Shown here: piece by piece, positions 42,261-51,466 of the stretch
Position numbering within the stretch: position 1 is the first letter of the stretch
Layout of the letters: each line of letters begins with the position of its first letter
Origin: Chloroflexi bacterium AL-N1
GTDB taxonomy: Bacteria; Chloroflexota; Chloroflexia; Chloroflexales; Roseiflexaceae
Direction: 5' to 3'
DNA length: 64,000 nt
NCBI GenBank assembly: GCA_013122435.1
Contig: WYDT01000023.1
Coordinates: forward strand, 51,193 to 115,192
The notes under the pieces: model-generated
The model's database searches: none
What the model saw: the letters and a program-made list of their open reading frames with translations, nothing else
What the model was told of the DNA's origin: nothing
Made by a program: the position numbers and the translations under genes

Positions 42261-42894
42261 TTCTGTAATCCTTTCAATAATGGGTAATGACTCTATACAC
42301 GCCCTAAAAAGCTAACATCCGTAAAATATTTATCAATCAGAGAAAACTGTTTCTCCAGCAAAAGGAAAAGCCTCAAAATCGACCTTAATTTATAAGTTTT
42401 ATTATAGATTATGTTGTCTATCTCAAGACTTACAAACACAACACAAAAATTTCGCAGACACAAAACTTTGCATAAATAGCAGTTAAAGAGATAATATAAC
42501 GTAGAACATTAGCAATCTAAAACACTACAGCGAGTGTACATCTGAATGTACTACATTATCAATGACAAAACCTCAGCAAATAAAAAACAATTTGATCGCC
42601 TGTAAACTTAGAGAGGTATATATTAGTTCGATCTTATACGAACTCAATTTTTCAGATGACATGTAATGATTATACATTTTAACAGTTTGTATCAATAGTG
42701 TCTATGTGTTATTATGCATAGATATTACTAGAAACAAGTTTTTTTGCATCCCAAGGGAAACTTACTCTATCTCTCATTGTGTGACACAGCGAGGAAATAT
42801 GAGTACATATCTCTCTAAAGCAGATCATTCTGATATGTAAATACCCCTCCTCTCCACATGGATAAAAATTGCAGATTTGGAACGGAGACTTACT
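42261..42894. other. AT-rich divergent intergenic region, 634 bp
   Basis: It separates the roadblock-GTPase operon (minus) from the sugar ABC operon (plus) and must contain both promoters. It is clearly more AT-rich than the flanks. I see no ORF with a ribosome-binding site and no clear hairpin. Confidence 0.5.
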
Positions 42895-44223
42895 GTGATA
42901 TACCAAAATCGAACTTTTCTTTGTATCATTACGTGCATCGTTTGTGGTACACTCGTGACTTCCTGTGGAAATCCAGCGGCTAACCAAGATATTAATGCAA
43001 TACAAAACTCTAGCGCTGAGTCAAACGACAATGAGACAGCTAACTCAGAAGGGCCTTTAGTCGTTTGGGGTCAATATGATCTCACAGATCAAAAGAGTGA
43101 ACAAAGCAGGCTGATGAGTGAGCGGATTAACACATTTGAAGAAGAGACAGCTATAGAAGTCATATATGAGCAAATTGCCTGGGATCAGTTAGCAACACGA
43201 TTAGCAGTGGCAGTTCAATCAGGGGGCGATGTACCAGATGTAGTTGAGAGTGGGAGTCAGCACATTCCCGCGCTCCTGAGTGCAGGGGCACTATCACAGC
43301 TTGATCAACTCGTAGAGAATGAACTCTGGATTGAGGAAATGAATGAGAATGATACTGCCACCTGTATCTACAATGGATCGCGCTATTGTGTTTCTACCAT
43401 GGTTCGCAGTGGTATAACATACTATCAGACAGCTGATTTTCCTGATGGTTTCCCGGAAACCAATACTGATTTTTTAAGTGCAGCAGAGCGATTACATGAA
43501 GAGCAAAAATTTATGACGAGCTTTTATGCTGCTCGAGAGTATGCTTCCGTTGAATTGACCTGGGGCCAATGGATCTATTCCAATGGTGGACGATTGTTCG
43601 ATGACGAAGGTAAACCAGCCTGGGCCACTCCACAAACAGTTGAAGTACTTGAATTTGGGCGCGAACTTGCGACCAGGGGATATATTCCCGAAGCTAATTT
43701 CACTGGTGATCTTGTGACTGCCGAGGTGCCCTGGATTGAAAACCAAACAGGTTCTTTTCGCGGTGGAACCTGGTCTGTCTTGTTTATTGATGGATTAGCT
43801 GAGCAGTTTGAAAATGGAGACGTAGATATTGCTGGTGGTATAAGTTTTAATAACAATGAACCTACTATTTTTTTAAACAGCGAAAACTGGGTTGTTCCTG
43901 AAGGGGCACAAAATCCACAAGCCGCAATCATGTGGATGCAAAACTTTATGGAGCCAGAATTTCTTGCGTCATGGTGTCAAGCATCATCCGGTCTTCCGAC
44001 GCTTACACCAGCGCTCGAAACTACCAGTTTTGATAGTGCATTTTACGCAGAAGTTGCTGATTTAATTAACAATCAAGGGAAGATGATAGAGCAAAGCCCA
44101 TATTATCAAGAAAGCCTGGATGGCTTAGCAACGGCAATCCAAGAAATTATGCTCGATCCATCAATTGATATTATGGAGCATATTCAACAAGCGCAGGATG
44201 AGATCCTCAACCGATATTGGTAA
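42895..44223 (+). CDS. Sugar ABC transporter substrate-binding lipoprotein (SBP family 1)
   Basis: The GTG at 42895 has GGAG seven bases upstream and starts directly at a lipoprotein signal (lipobox LVTSC). The 442-residue product has a Ser/Asn-rich linker and then a family-1 solute-binding domain (INTFEEETAIEVIYEQIAWDQLATRLAVA; FRGGTWSVLF; NNEPTIFLNSENWVVPEGAQNPQAAIMWMQ). It would deliver an oligosaccharide or sugar derivative to the two permeases encoded just downstream. Codon use is more AT-rich than in the signalling genes on either side. Confidence 0.9.
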   Translation: MIYQNRTFLCIITCIVCGTLVTSCGNPAANQDINAIQNSSAESNDNETANSEGPLVVWGQYDLTDQKSEQSRLMSERINTFEEETAIEVIYEQIAWDQLATRLAVAVQSGGDVPDVVESGSQHIPALLSAGALSQLDQLVENELWIEEMNENDTATCIYNGSRYCVSTMVRSGITYYQTADFPDGFPETNTDFLSAAERLHEEQKFMTSFYAAREYASVELTWGQWIYSNGGRLFDDEGKPAWATPQTVEVLEFGRELATRGYIPEANFTGDLVTAEVPWIENQTGSFRGGTWSVLFIDGLAEQFENGDVDIAGGISFNNNEPTIFLNSENWVVPEGAQNPQAAIMWMQNFMEPEFLASWCQASSGLPTLTPALETTSFDSAFYAEVADLINNQGKMIEQSPYYQESLDGLATAIQEIMLDPSIDIMEHIQQAQDEILNRYW

Positions 44224-44318
44224 TATCAATAGTCCCTATCAGACATGCAGTATGCCCTAAGATAGCAAATAGTTGCGCTTAGGATAATCTATATGGCGTG
44301 TTTACCGAGAGATACTCA

Positions 44319-45179
44319 ATGCGAATTAACAAGTTATACCCATATATGCTCATTGCACCAGCAATTGCTGTTATGTGCTTGGTTAGCCTCTATCCGACAC
44401 TATACAGCTTTTTTTTGAGTCTTAATCGTATGAGACAAGGCCAACTGGAATTTGTCGGGTTACAAAACTTCGGCATCATTTTAACAAGTAGTGATTTCTG
44501 GGAAAGTTTGCGTCATACAATGGTGTTCGGCAGTCTTTTCGTTCCTATCACACTGATGTTTGCTTTTCTACTGGCAATGGCCTTTAATCGTAAATTACCA
44601 TGTAATGCCCTTTTTATGACAATTGTTTTTGTCCCATGGATGCTATCGGAGATTGTATCAGGAATTATGTTTCGCTGGTTGTTCTTACCAGGTTACGGTT
44701 TTGTGCCAAATACACTGGCACCACTGGTTGGCGATCTTAACTTCCTTGGTTATCCAGCAGGCGCTATGGGCGTGGTGACTGGTGCCAGTATCTGGCGAAC
44801 AGTAGCCTTTGCGATGCTCCTTATTTTGGCTGGGCTACAAACCATTCCTACCGATCTGTATCAGGCGGCTGCTATTGACGGCGCCAACCGCCGACAAATC
44901 TTTTGGTTTATTACCTGGCAATTGGTACGACCTACTACGTTGGTGGTAGTTCTACTCCTCAGCATCCAAGCTGTCAACGCCACTGGTATGTTCCTGGCAA
45001 TTACCGAAGGCGGTCCTGGCCGTGCAACTGAAGTATTAAGCTTATATATGTACCGCGAAGCTATCGAGTTTTTTAATCTGGGGTATGGTGCTGCACTCTC
45101 AGTCATGATGTTTTTGCTCAACATATTACTGGCTATTGTCTATTTTCGGACCTTACGCTCTGAGTCAGTCTGGTCATAA
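44319..45179 (+). CDS. Sugar ABC transporter permease, MalF/UgpA-like
   Basis: The ATG at 44319 is preceded by GAGAGA; a GTG at 44298 is less likely. The 286-residue protein has six membrane helices and the EAA loop that docks the ATPase (YQAAAIDGANRRQIFWFITWQLVRP). It lies 95 bp after the binding-protein gene and 20 bp before the second permease gene. It forms the translocation channel with that second permease. Confidence 0.93.
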   Translation: MRINKLYPYMLIAPAIAVMCLVSLYPTLYSFFLSLNRMRQGQLEFVGLQNFGIILTSSDFWESLRHTMVFGSLFVPITLMFAFLLAMAFNRKLPCNALFMTIVFVPWMLSEIVSGIMFRWLFLPGYGFVPNTLAPLVGDLNFLGYPAGAMGVVTGASIWRTVAFAMLLILAGLQTIPTDLYQAAAIDGANRRQIFWFITWQLVRPTTLVVVLLLSIQAVNATGMFLAITEGGPGRATEVLSLYMYREAIEFFNLGYGAALSVMMFLLNILLAIVYFRTLRSESVWS

Positions 45180-45199
45180 CGATTTCAGGAGAGCCACAG

Positions 45200-46087
45200 G
45201 TGAGCATAACACAACCGATTGATAACACAACTACTCAGAGTAATGGGTCTTTTTTTCCACGAAACAAAGGGGAAATGCTGGCAATCAATGGAGGGTTATC
45301 ACTACTTTCCATAATCATTCTTTTCCCACTTTTGTATGCAATCCTGACATCCTTACGACCAGATCGAATGGGATTAGTGTTAGCCTTTTCTTTTGCACCT
45401 GATGATTTCTTTACTGGACACTACATACGTTTACTCTCGACAGATCGCTTCTTACGATACATGCTTAACAGTGGTATTAACAGCCTTGGCGGCGCTATGG
45501 TTACAACTGTTGTTGCTGCATTAGCTGGTTATGCATTTGCACGCTATACTTTTCGCGGACGGGATGTGCTGCTCGCATTCATTCTGGGTATGCTGATGTT
45601 GCCTGGTTTGACTAATTTGATACCGCTGTACAAACTCGCTAGTGATCTTCATATCCGTGACACATACTTGATTATGATTCTCGTCTATGGAGCATATGGT
45701 ATTCCCCTGGGGATTTGGATCATGCGGAGTTTCTTTATCAGTGTCCCTGGGGAGTTAGAAGAGGCTGCCAGCATTGATGGTGCAAATCCATGGCAAACAT
45801 TGGTATATGTTATTGTTCCAGTATCAATGCCAGGGTTAACTGCCGTATTTTTGATTAATTTTGTATACAACTGGAACGACTTTCTTACAGCGCTCATTCT
45901 ATTATCCAGCACAGCTATGAAAACGGCACCCGTCGGATTGTTTGATTTTCAAAATCAATTATCGGGAAATGAAAACGAGTTGCTTGCCGCAGCATGTGTA
46001 ATCATTATGATACCGGGCATTGTACTTTTCTTAGTAGCGCGTAAGGCATTTTTTAGAGGAATGGCTGAGGGAGCAATAAAGGGATAA
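45200..46087 (+). CDS. Sugar ABC transporter permease, MalG/UgpE-like
   Basis: The GTG start at 45200 has AGGAGA seven bases upstream. The 295-residue protein has six helices and an EAA loop (LEEAASIDGANPWQTLVYVIVPVSMP). It is the last gene of the transporter unit. No ABC ATPase gene follows. As in many Gram-positive and Chloroflexota sugar importers, a shared MsmK/MsmX-type ATPase encoded elsewhere is expected. Confidence 0.93.
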   Translation: MSITQPIDNTTTQSNGSFFPRNKGEMLAINGGLSLLSIIILFPLLYAILTSLRPDRMGLVLAFSFAPDDFFTGHYIRLLSTDRFLRYMLNSGINSLGGAMVTTVVAALAGYAFARYTFRGRDVLLAFILGMLMLPGLTNLIPLYKLASDLHIRDTYLIMILVYGAYGIPLGIWIMRSFFISVPGELEEAASIDGANPWQTLVYVIVPVSMPGLTAVFLINFVYNWNDFLTALILLSSTAMKTAPVGLFDFQNQLSGNENELLAAACVIIMIPGIVLFLVARKAFFRGMAEGAIKG

Positions 46088-46661
46088 TCACGAATAGTCT
46101 ATAGCTACAAATACTACTCACAATCATCTTTTCTACTAGGATAAACCCTATGTACTATGCAATACATCTACACATAAAGAAATAGAGTGTAATTTTATTT
46201 TGTGGTACAATTTGTGCAATCTTATTCTACGTACTCAAATATTTTTTCTTTTTCCTTTATAAAAATTACATATCCCGAAATATTTTTTCAATAGTTTATC
46301 ACAAAATATTTATCTCAAAGAGAGAAAATTACTTGGTTTTAGTGAAACGAAATAGCGAGATAAAACGTCATTATTTGTAGAACTACTTACAAATACTGTT
46401 AAATTTTGGATTAGATATAATTTCCTAATCAAAAGAAGATAATTTCACCCTTAACAAGTAAAAGATTTGCACAATATATTGTACGTGATTTTCGAGAAAA
46501 GCATAGTAAGACTAATACTTTACCATCAATCACTCAAAACTGGTTCGCGGTCTTTTTGTATTCGTAGTTATTTATCTAAGTAATTCAAGGGTTATAGTGC
46601 CCATCTTTCATAGGTGATCTGTTATTGCCAAACGACGATACTCAAGACTTACACACGCATT
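46088..46661. other. AT-rich intergenic region, about 574 bp
   Basis: It is very AT-rich with many short A/T runs and without a supported ORF. It must contain the promoter of the DUF4388-GTPase gene. I see no clear hairpin terminator for the transporter unit. Confidence 0.5.
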
Positions 46662-47894
46662 ATGTCACTTAGAGGCAATCTCAATTACACACCGCTGATA
46701 GACCTGATATGGGTTTTTCGCATCAACAGTATCACTGGAAAACTGGTGCTTCTTTCCTCACCCAAACATGCCATCATATGGTTTTACAATGGCCATCTCT
46801 TCAACATCACAGCTTCTTCCAATGAAGACCCCAATAGATATGAGCTTGATGAACAACTCTTTTTCGATTTACTCACCTGGCAAGATGCCGAGTTCTATTT
46901 TCTCCAATATAATGCATATCAATACCGTATCCCTCACATTGCACGTTCAAGCGATTGGTTGATACTTGAAGCCTTTCGTAATCTGAGTAATGTTGCGACC
47001 ACACTGGTGCCAAACCAGATCACGGAGGACACCCTTCTTCGTTTGGTACCCAAAACCGAACAGCAGGGTGAGATGGTTCATCTGAATATCGAAGAATGGC
47101 ATGTCATAGCACAAATTGCAGGTCGATCAAGTATCGGTCAGATAGCTACTGCGTTGGAATACTCTCTTGATACAGCTTACGCAATTGTAAAACGCCTGAT
47201 GATTATTGGCCTGGTAGAAGAGGACTCATCCCACGGAAATCTGACAACTCATCAGAATGGCTCGGCCCATAACTCTAATAATGTATTACAAGAGCGGCGT
47301 GTCAACGACTCTCATTATGATACAGCGGTTAGCCTACCAACTATAAAACATCTAAAGATCGTGATTACAGGAACCTATGGTGTAGGAAAGAGTCAATTTG
47401 TACGTACAGCCAGCGAGCAAGAGTTTATCGATAATGATGTACCGGTATCTCGTAAATCAGAACGGGGAGTCAAAAACCATACTACCACAGCATTTGATTT
47501 CGGAGCTGTCACACTTGCGGAACAGTATCAATTACAATTGTATGGCACACCGGGTCAGCAGCGCTTCGCCTTTCTCCGTGAAGAACTGCTTTCCAACAGT
47601 ATGGGCTACATTATCCTTGTAGATAGCTGTTGTCCTGATCAAATCGCAGAAACAGTTTATATGATTCGTAGTTTTACCGCAATAACAGACATTCCCTTTA
47701 TTATCGCTGCCAATAAGCAGGATCAACCTGGTGCACTATCACCAGAGTATATTCGACATCGTTTGGGAATTCCCAACACCATACCTGTCCTTGGATGTGT
47801 GGCAACCGACTCAGCTATCACCCAAGACGTGTTATCAACATTACTTCATCACATCAATTATACGAAACAGCATTCAAGTACGTTGGAAGCTTAA
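46662..47894 (+). CDS. DUF4388-winged helix-GTPase fusion protein
   Basis: The ATG at 46662 is chosen because the protein then begins like the separate DUF4388 protein of this window (MSLRGNLNYTPLIDLIWVFRIN against MALEGNLQDMSLIDLIHIFRMG); there is no strong ribosome-binding site. The 410-residue product has DUF4388 (1-105), a winged helix at about 135-195 (IEEWHVIAQIAGRSSIGQIATALE), a disordered linker, and a Ras-like GTPase (about 225-405) with P-loop TGTYGVGKSQ, G3 YGTPGQQRF and G4 NKQD. G3 again lacks the usual Asp. It is a natural fusion of the two proteins encoded separately at 39833-41143. The roadblock gene follows 55 bp later. Confidence 0.92.
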   Translation: MSLRGNLNYTPLIDLIWVFRINSITGKLVLLSSPKHAIIWFYNGHLFNITASSNEDPNRYELDEQLFFDLLTWQDAEFYFLQYNAYQYRIPHIARSSDWLILEAFRNLSNVATTLVPNQITEDTLLRLVPKTEQQGEMVHLNIEEWHVIAQIAGRSSIGQIATALEYSLDTAYAIVKRLMIIGLVEEDSSHGNLTTHQNGSAHNSNNVLQERRVNDSHYDTAVSLPTIKHLKIVITGTYGVGKSQFVRTASEQEFIDNDVPVSRKSERGVKNHTTTAFDFGAVTLAEQYQLQLYGTPGQQRFAFLREELLSNSMGYIILVDSCCPDQIAETVYMIRSFTAITDIPFIIAANKQDQPGALSPEYIRHRLGIPNTIPVLGCVATDSAITQDVLSTLLHHINYTKQHSSTLEA

Positions 47895-47949
47895 TTAGTC
47901 AAATCAACTTCTTATGTTACAGCTAGACTAGTTGATATAGGAGTAACAC

Positions 47950-48348
47950 ATGACCCAACAAGTGACCAGATCCGAACAACTGACGACTGCGCTTGATCGC
48001 CTGATTGCCAGCAACCCGACGGACATAACAGGGGCTGCCGTCATTACAACTGATGGTATCTTATTAAGCTCACGTCTGGGCGCTGATATCACGATTAACA
48101 ACCCTGATCGTGTTGCAGCTATTGCAGCAACAATGATGGGTGTTACCACACGTGTGGTCAATGAATTGAAAATCGGTCAAGCCGAAGAAGCCATCGTACG
48201 TGCTGTTGGCGGATATCTCCTCATCACACCAGTGATGTCACAGGTATGCCTCGCGATATTACTACGACGCGACGCCAATCTCGGTCTGGCACGTTTAGAT
48301 GCCAATGATATAGGGAAACTGATTAAGGTAGCCCTCGACGGCGCTTAG
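47950..48348 (+). CDS. Roadblock/LC7 domain protein, second copy
   Basis: A 132-residue roadblock/LC7 protein with AGGAG upstream. It resembles the first copy (GAAVITTDGILLSSRLGAD; AATMMGVTTRVVNELKIGQAEEAIV; NLGLARLDA) with a three-residue insertion. It is the presumed regulatory partner of the fused GTPase encoded just upstream. No globin gene is present in this locus. A long perfect hairpin follows. Confidence 0.92.
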   Translation: MTQQVTRSEQLTTALDRLIASNPTDITGAAVITTDGILLSSRLGADITINNPDRVAAIAATMMGVTTRVVNELKIGQAEEAIVRAVGGYLLITPVMSQVCLAILLRRDANLGLARLDANDIGKLIKVALDGA

Positions 48349-48364
48349 AGTTACTCACGCCCCT

Positions 48365-48423
48365 GGCTCACCCATGCTTTTCAAAGTGCAACTGATGGAA
48401 ACATGGGTGAGCCTTCCCTTGAG
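48365..48423. terminator. Hairpin between convergent roadblock and glycosyltransferase genes
   Basis: Perfect 12-bp stem GGCTCACCCATG (48365-48376) and CATGGGTGAGCC (48412-48423) with a 35-nt loop. The long loop is unusual for a simple terminator, but the site is right for one. Confidence 0.6.
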
Positions 48424-48436
48424 TCAAACGACTAGA

Positions 48437-49576
48437 TTAAACTTCAAACGTAGGTAAACAATCACCCTCAGACTTTGAATGATAATCTTTGTGTAAAAGT
48501 GGAGTTACCTGTTCAAGAAACATATCAGCAATCTGGGGCCAGTTGAATCGTTGTACATGCTGATAGCTGTTCTCGCCAAAAATATACCGTTGATTCGGAC
48601 TCCGTAATAATATAACCAACACTTGAGCAAGGGCTTCTATATTACCAGGGGGAACCAGATACCCCACCACGCGATCTGGCACCACCTCTGGGATAGCCGC
48701 TGCAGTCGTTGCTACAATTGGTAATCTATTTGCCATAGCCTCAATAAATACAACCCCAAAATTCTCCTGTACACTGGGCAAACAAAAGATGTCAGCATGT
48801 CGATATGCCTGCGCTAGAGCGTCATCTGAAATAGCGCCAGCAAAGTGAACAGCCTTATGTAACTGAAGAGCTGCCGTAAGACGACGAAGTGCTGCGTGCT
48901 CAGGGCCATCGCCAACTAACACCACCCGCACCTGAGGAATGCTGTGCTGAATAATTGGTACAGCGCGAATGAGATCGGCTATATGTTTACGAGGATATTG
49001 ACGTGCAACACATAAAATAGTAAATCCGTCAGTCGTGCGGGGCTCCCGTTCGGAAGCGCGTTGCCAATACGCAAGATCGGTACCAATTGGTAACACACCC
49101 AAGCGCTCATGGGTAACACCATAGTGTTTAGCGATAGCATCTCGCCCATACATGCTATCTGTCAAAACCAGATCAGCACGACGAGCATTGTGTCCTTCTA
49201 AATGGGCAAGCATTTGAAACAACAGACGCGTCAAGCCATGTTCGTGCTGTAGTTCTTCTGCAATAACACCCTTTACAAAAACGACGTAAGGTGTTGTTCG
49301 TTCTTGCAAAGACCAGAGAAAGCCATCAATATCAAACCCTACAATGAGATCATAATGGACACGACGCAGCAACATCGGTAATTGCGCGTTGAACAGTAAG
49401 CGACGTAACGTGAGATTGCGTGGCCAGCGTTTGAGTGGCGCAATACGCGTCACCTGATGGCCACGCAATTCAAGGGCCTGCTCAAGGCCGTTAATTGAGA
49501 CAGCAGTACCACTACCTTCTGCATTCGACTGAATCCACGAATCGAGAAAAGCAATGTTCATTGACTGGGGTTGCAT
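48437..49576 (-). CDS. Glycosyltransferase family 4 protein
   Basis: The start is uncertain: ATG 49576 gives 379 residues, ATG 49561 gives 374, and GTG 49585 is possible; none has a strong ribosome-binding site. The protein has GT-B fold features. The N-terminal domain begins MNIAFLDSWIQSNAEGSGTAV. The donor-binding half contains ILCVARQYPRKHIADLI, VVLVGDGPEHAAL and the retaining GT4 motif FGVVFIEAMANRLPIVATTAAAIPE. It transfers a sugar from a nucleotide donor to an acceptor in cell-surface or exopolysaccharide synthesis. It stands alone on the minus strand, so the acceptor cannot be inferred. Confidence 0.9.
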   Translation of the reverse strand: MQPQSMNIAFLDSWIQSNAEGSGTAVSINGLEQALELRGHQVTRIAPLKRWPRNLTLRRLLFNAQLPMLLRRVHYDLIVGFDIDGFLWSLQERTTPYVVFVKGVIAEELQHEHGLTRLLFQMLAHLEGHNARRADLVLTDSMYGRDAIAKHYGVTHERLGVLPIGTDLAYWQRASEREPRTTDGFTILCVARQYPRKHIADLIRAVPIIQHSIPQVRVVLVGDGPEHAALRRLTAALQLHKAVHFAGAISDDALAQAYRHADIFCLPSVQENFGVVFIEAMANRLPIVATTAAAIPEVVPDRVVGYLVPPGNIEALAQVLVILLRSPNQRYIFGENSYQHVQRFNWPQIADMFLEQVTPLLHKDYHSKSEGDCLPTFEV

Positions 49577-49973
49577 TCTAGACACACATAGTACCTGATC
49601 AACGTGGTATACGCTAACCGGGCCACTTCTGTGTGGTATAGTGAGAATAGGACTTTGATCAACAGCAAGAATGAATTATACGCTGATTGTACGAATCTTG
49701 CTTACATTATGTCAACCAAAACACGATAGAGCGGTGATGCCAGAATCAACACCTGATCTGGTAGCAGACGCAGGACATTAGTACTGACTGCAAAACTTTG
49801 ATCAGGTATTCGCATTCCTTGAGCAGCAGTACCCAGATATCCAGATGTGATCAAATCTCACTCGCCATGTCGATATTCTGATCAATCTGCACGATCATAT
49901 TGACAAACATCCGATGCGGAGTATACTATTATGACTATAAAAATAAAATAGTCATACATTTACAAGGGAGACC
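49577..49973. other. Divergent intergenic region, about 397 bp
   Basis: It lies between the glycosyltransferase (minus) and TetR (plus) genes. The only clear element is the palindromic operator near its right end. A short ORF-like stretch around 49730-49860 has no start signal. Confidence 0.5.
49931..49955. promoter_or_regulatory. Candidate TetR operator
   Basis: Inverted repeat ATGACTAT (49931-49938) and ATAGTCAT (49948-49955) with a 9-bp A/T spacer, 18 bp before the TetR-family start codon. The position suggests autorepression and control of the following ABC genes. Confidence 0.7.
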
Positions 49974-50570
49974 ATGCCAAAAGGATTCTCTGATCACGAA
50001 AGAGAACGCATACACGCACAACTATTAGTGAAAGGCCAGATGCTCTTCGGCACCTTTGGCCTCAAAAAGACCAGCGTTGAAAATATCACCAATGCTGTGG
50101 GCATCTCCAAAGGTGCTTTTTATATTTTCTACCAATCCAAAGAAGAGCTTTTTCTCAATATTTTGGAACAGTTTGAAGCAGATTTTCAGCAAAGCATTCT
50201 TCGGGAGGTGACACAGCAAAACGTGCATCCCAAACAACGCTTCAGGCAGATGTTGCAAAAAGCACTGGAGCTACGTAAAACTAATCTCTTTTTTAGCCAT
50301 TTTGGACAGGAAGAGTATGAAGCTCTTGTACGTAAACTCCCGGAAGAAAAAATACAACAGATGCTACAGAACGACGAAATCTTTGCTGACAAACTCATTG
50401 CAGCGTGGAAAAACGAAGGAATCATGATTAACAGTGAGCCAAAGTTGTTTGCAAACATTCTGCGTGCGTTATTCGTTATCAATTTTCATGAAACCGATTT
50501 TGATCAGGATGTCTTTCCTGAAATGCTCGAATGGTTTCTCGATCTGACCCTTGACCGCCTGATGTCTTAA
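49974..50570 (+). CDS. TetR-family transcriptional regulator
   Basis: A 198-residue protein with GGGAG before the ATG. The N-terminal helix-turn-helix (about 10-60) reads MLFGTFGLKKTSVENITNAVGISKGAFYIFYQSKEELF, here given in outline only by its ends: LFGTFGLKKT and GISKGAFYIFYQSKEE. The C-terminal ligand domain is all-helical. It sits 41 bp before an ABC exporter gene set and downstream of a palindromic site, so it likely represses its own operon until a drug-like ligand binds. Confidence 0.92.
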   Translation: MPKGFSDHERERIHAQLLVKGQMLFGTFGLKKTSVENITNAVGISKGAFYIFYQSKEELFLNILEQFEADFQQSILREVTQQNVHPKQRFRQMLQKALELRKTNLFFSHFGQEEYEALVRKLPEEKIQQMLQNDEIFADKLIAAWKNEGIMINSEPKLFANILRALFVINFHETDFDQDVFPEMLEWFLDLTLDRLMS

Positions 50571-50611
50571 TACATATGACCAATACCGTGCTGCATTGAA
50601 AGGCTTACGAC

Positions 50612-51466
50612 ATGATCGAAGTCCATAACGTCTCTTTCGCCTATCCAGGTACATATAAACCCGCCATCACTAAGCTTGATTTTGCAATGCAACAGGGCGA
50701 GATTTTTGGATTCCTGGGACCAAGCGGTGCCGGAAAATCGACCACTCAAAAGATATTGATTGGCCTGCTACGGGGCTACCAGGGCACTATCTCAGTACTT
50801 GGAAGGGATCTTGCACAGTGGGGCAGCGAATACTATGAAACCATTGGCGTATCGTTTGAACTACCCAATCACTTTCTCAAGCTAACTGCCCTCGAAAACC
50901 TGACCTACTTTGGTGCATTGTACCGTCGTCCCACACATGACCCGCAGGCAGTTCTCAATCTGGTGGGGTTAAGTAAAGATGGAAATGTCCCTGTTTCACA
51001 ATATTCGAAAGGTATGAAGAATCGGCTCACCCTTGCCCGCGCACTGCTCCACAATCCAGACATACTCTTCCTGGATGAACCAACATCAGGGCTTGATCCG
51101 GTTAATGCACGCCGCGTCAAAGATCTCATCAAAAAACAACAGCAAGCCGGTAAAACCATTTTTCTCACGACACACAACATGTCCATCGCTGATGAGCTGT
51201 GTGATCGTGTCGCATTCATCACCGATGGTGTGATCACCCTGATTGATACACCAAGAACACTCAAACTCACGCACGGCCAGGCCAGCGTACAGGTCGAGTA
51301 TCGTCAGAATGGCCATACAGCCTGTGAGCATTTCGATCTCTCAGGATTAGGCGATAACGGAGATTTTATACGTTTGCTGCAAACTGGCAGTGTTCAGACC
51401 ATTCACACGCAGGAAGCCACCCTTGAGGATATTTTTATTCACGTGACAGGACGGAGTCTGGCATGA
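50612..51466 (+). CDS. ABC exporter ATP-binding protein
   Basis: A 284-residue ATPase with Walker A GPSGAGKST, signature motif YSKGMKNRLTLARAL (a degenerate LSGGQ, usual in this subfamily) and Walker B ILFLDEPTSGLDPV, with switch His in LTTHNM. It has a short C-terminal extension. It overlaps the first permease gene by four bases (ATGA). The set of one ATPase and two different permeases downstream of TetR resembles the mycobacterial Rv2688c-Rv2686c fluoroquinolone exporter. Confidence 0.92.
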   Translation: MIEVHNVSFAYPGTYKPAITKLDFAMQQGEIFGFLGPSGAGKSTTQKILIGLLRGYQGTISVLGRDLAQWGSEYYETIGVSFELPNHFLKLTALENLTYFGALYRRPTHDPQAVLNLVGLSKDGNVPVSQYSKGMKNRLTLARALLHNPDILFLDEPTSGLDPVNARRVKDLIKKQQQAGKTIFLTTHNMSIADELCDRVAFITDGVITLIDTPRTLKLTHGQASVQVEYRQNGHTACEHFDLSGLGDNGDFIRLLQTGSVQTIHTQEATLEDIFIHVTGRSLA

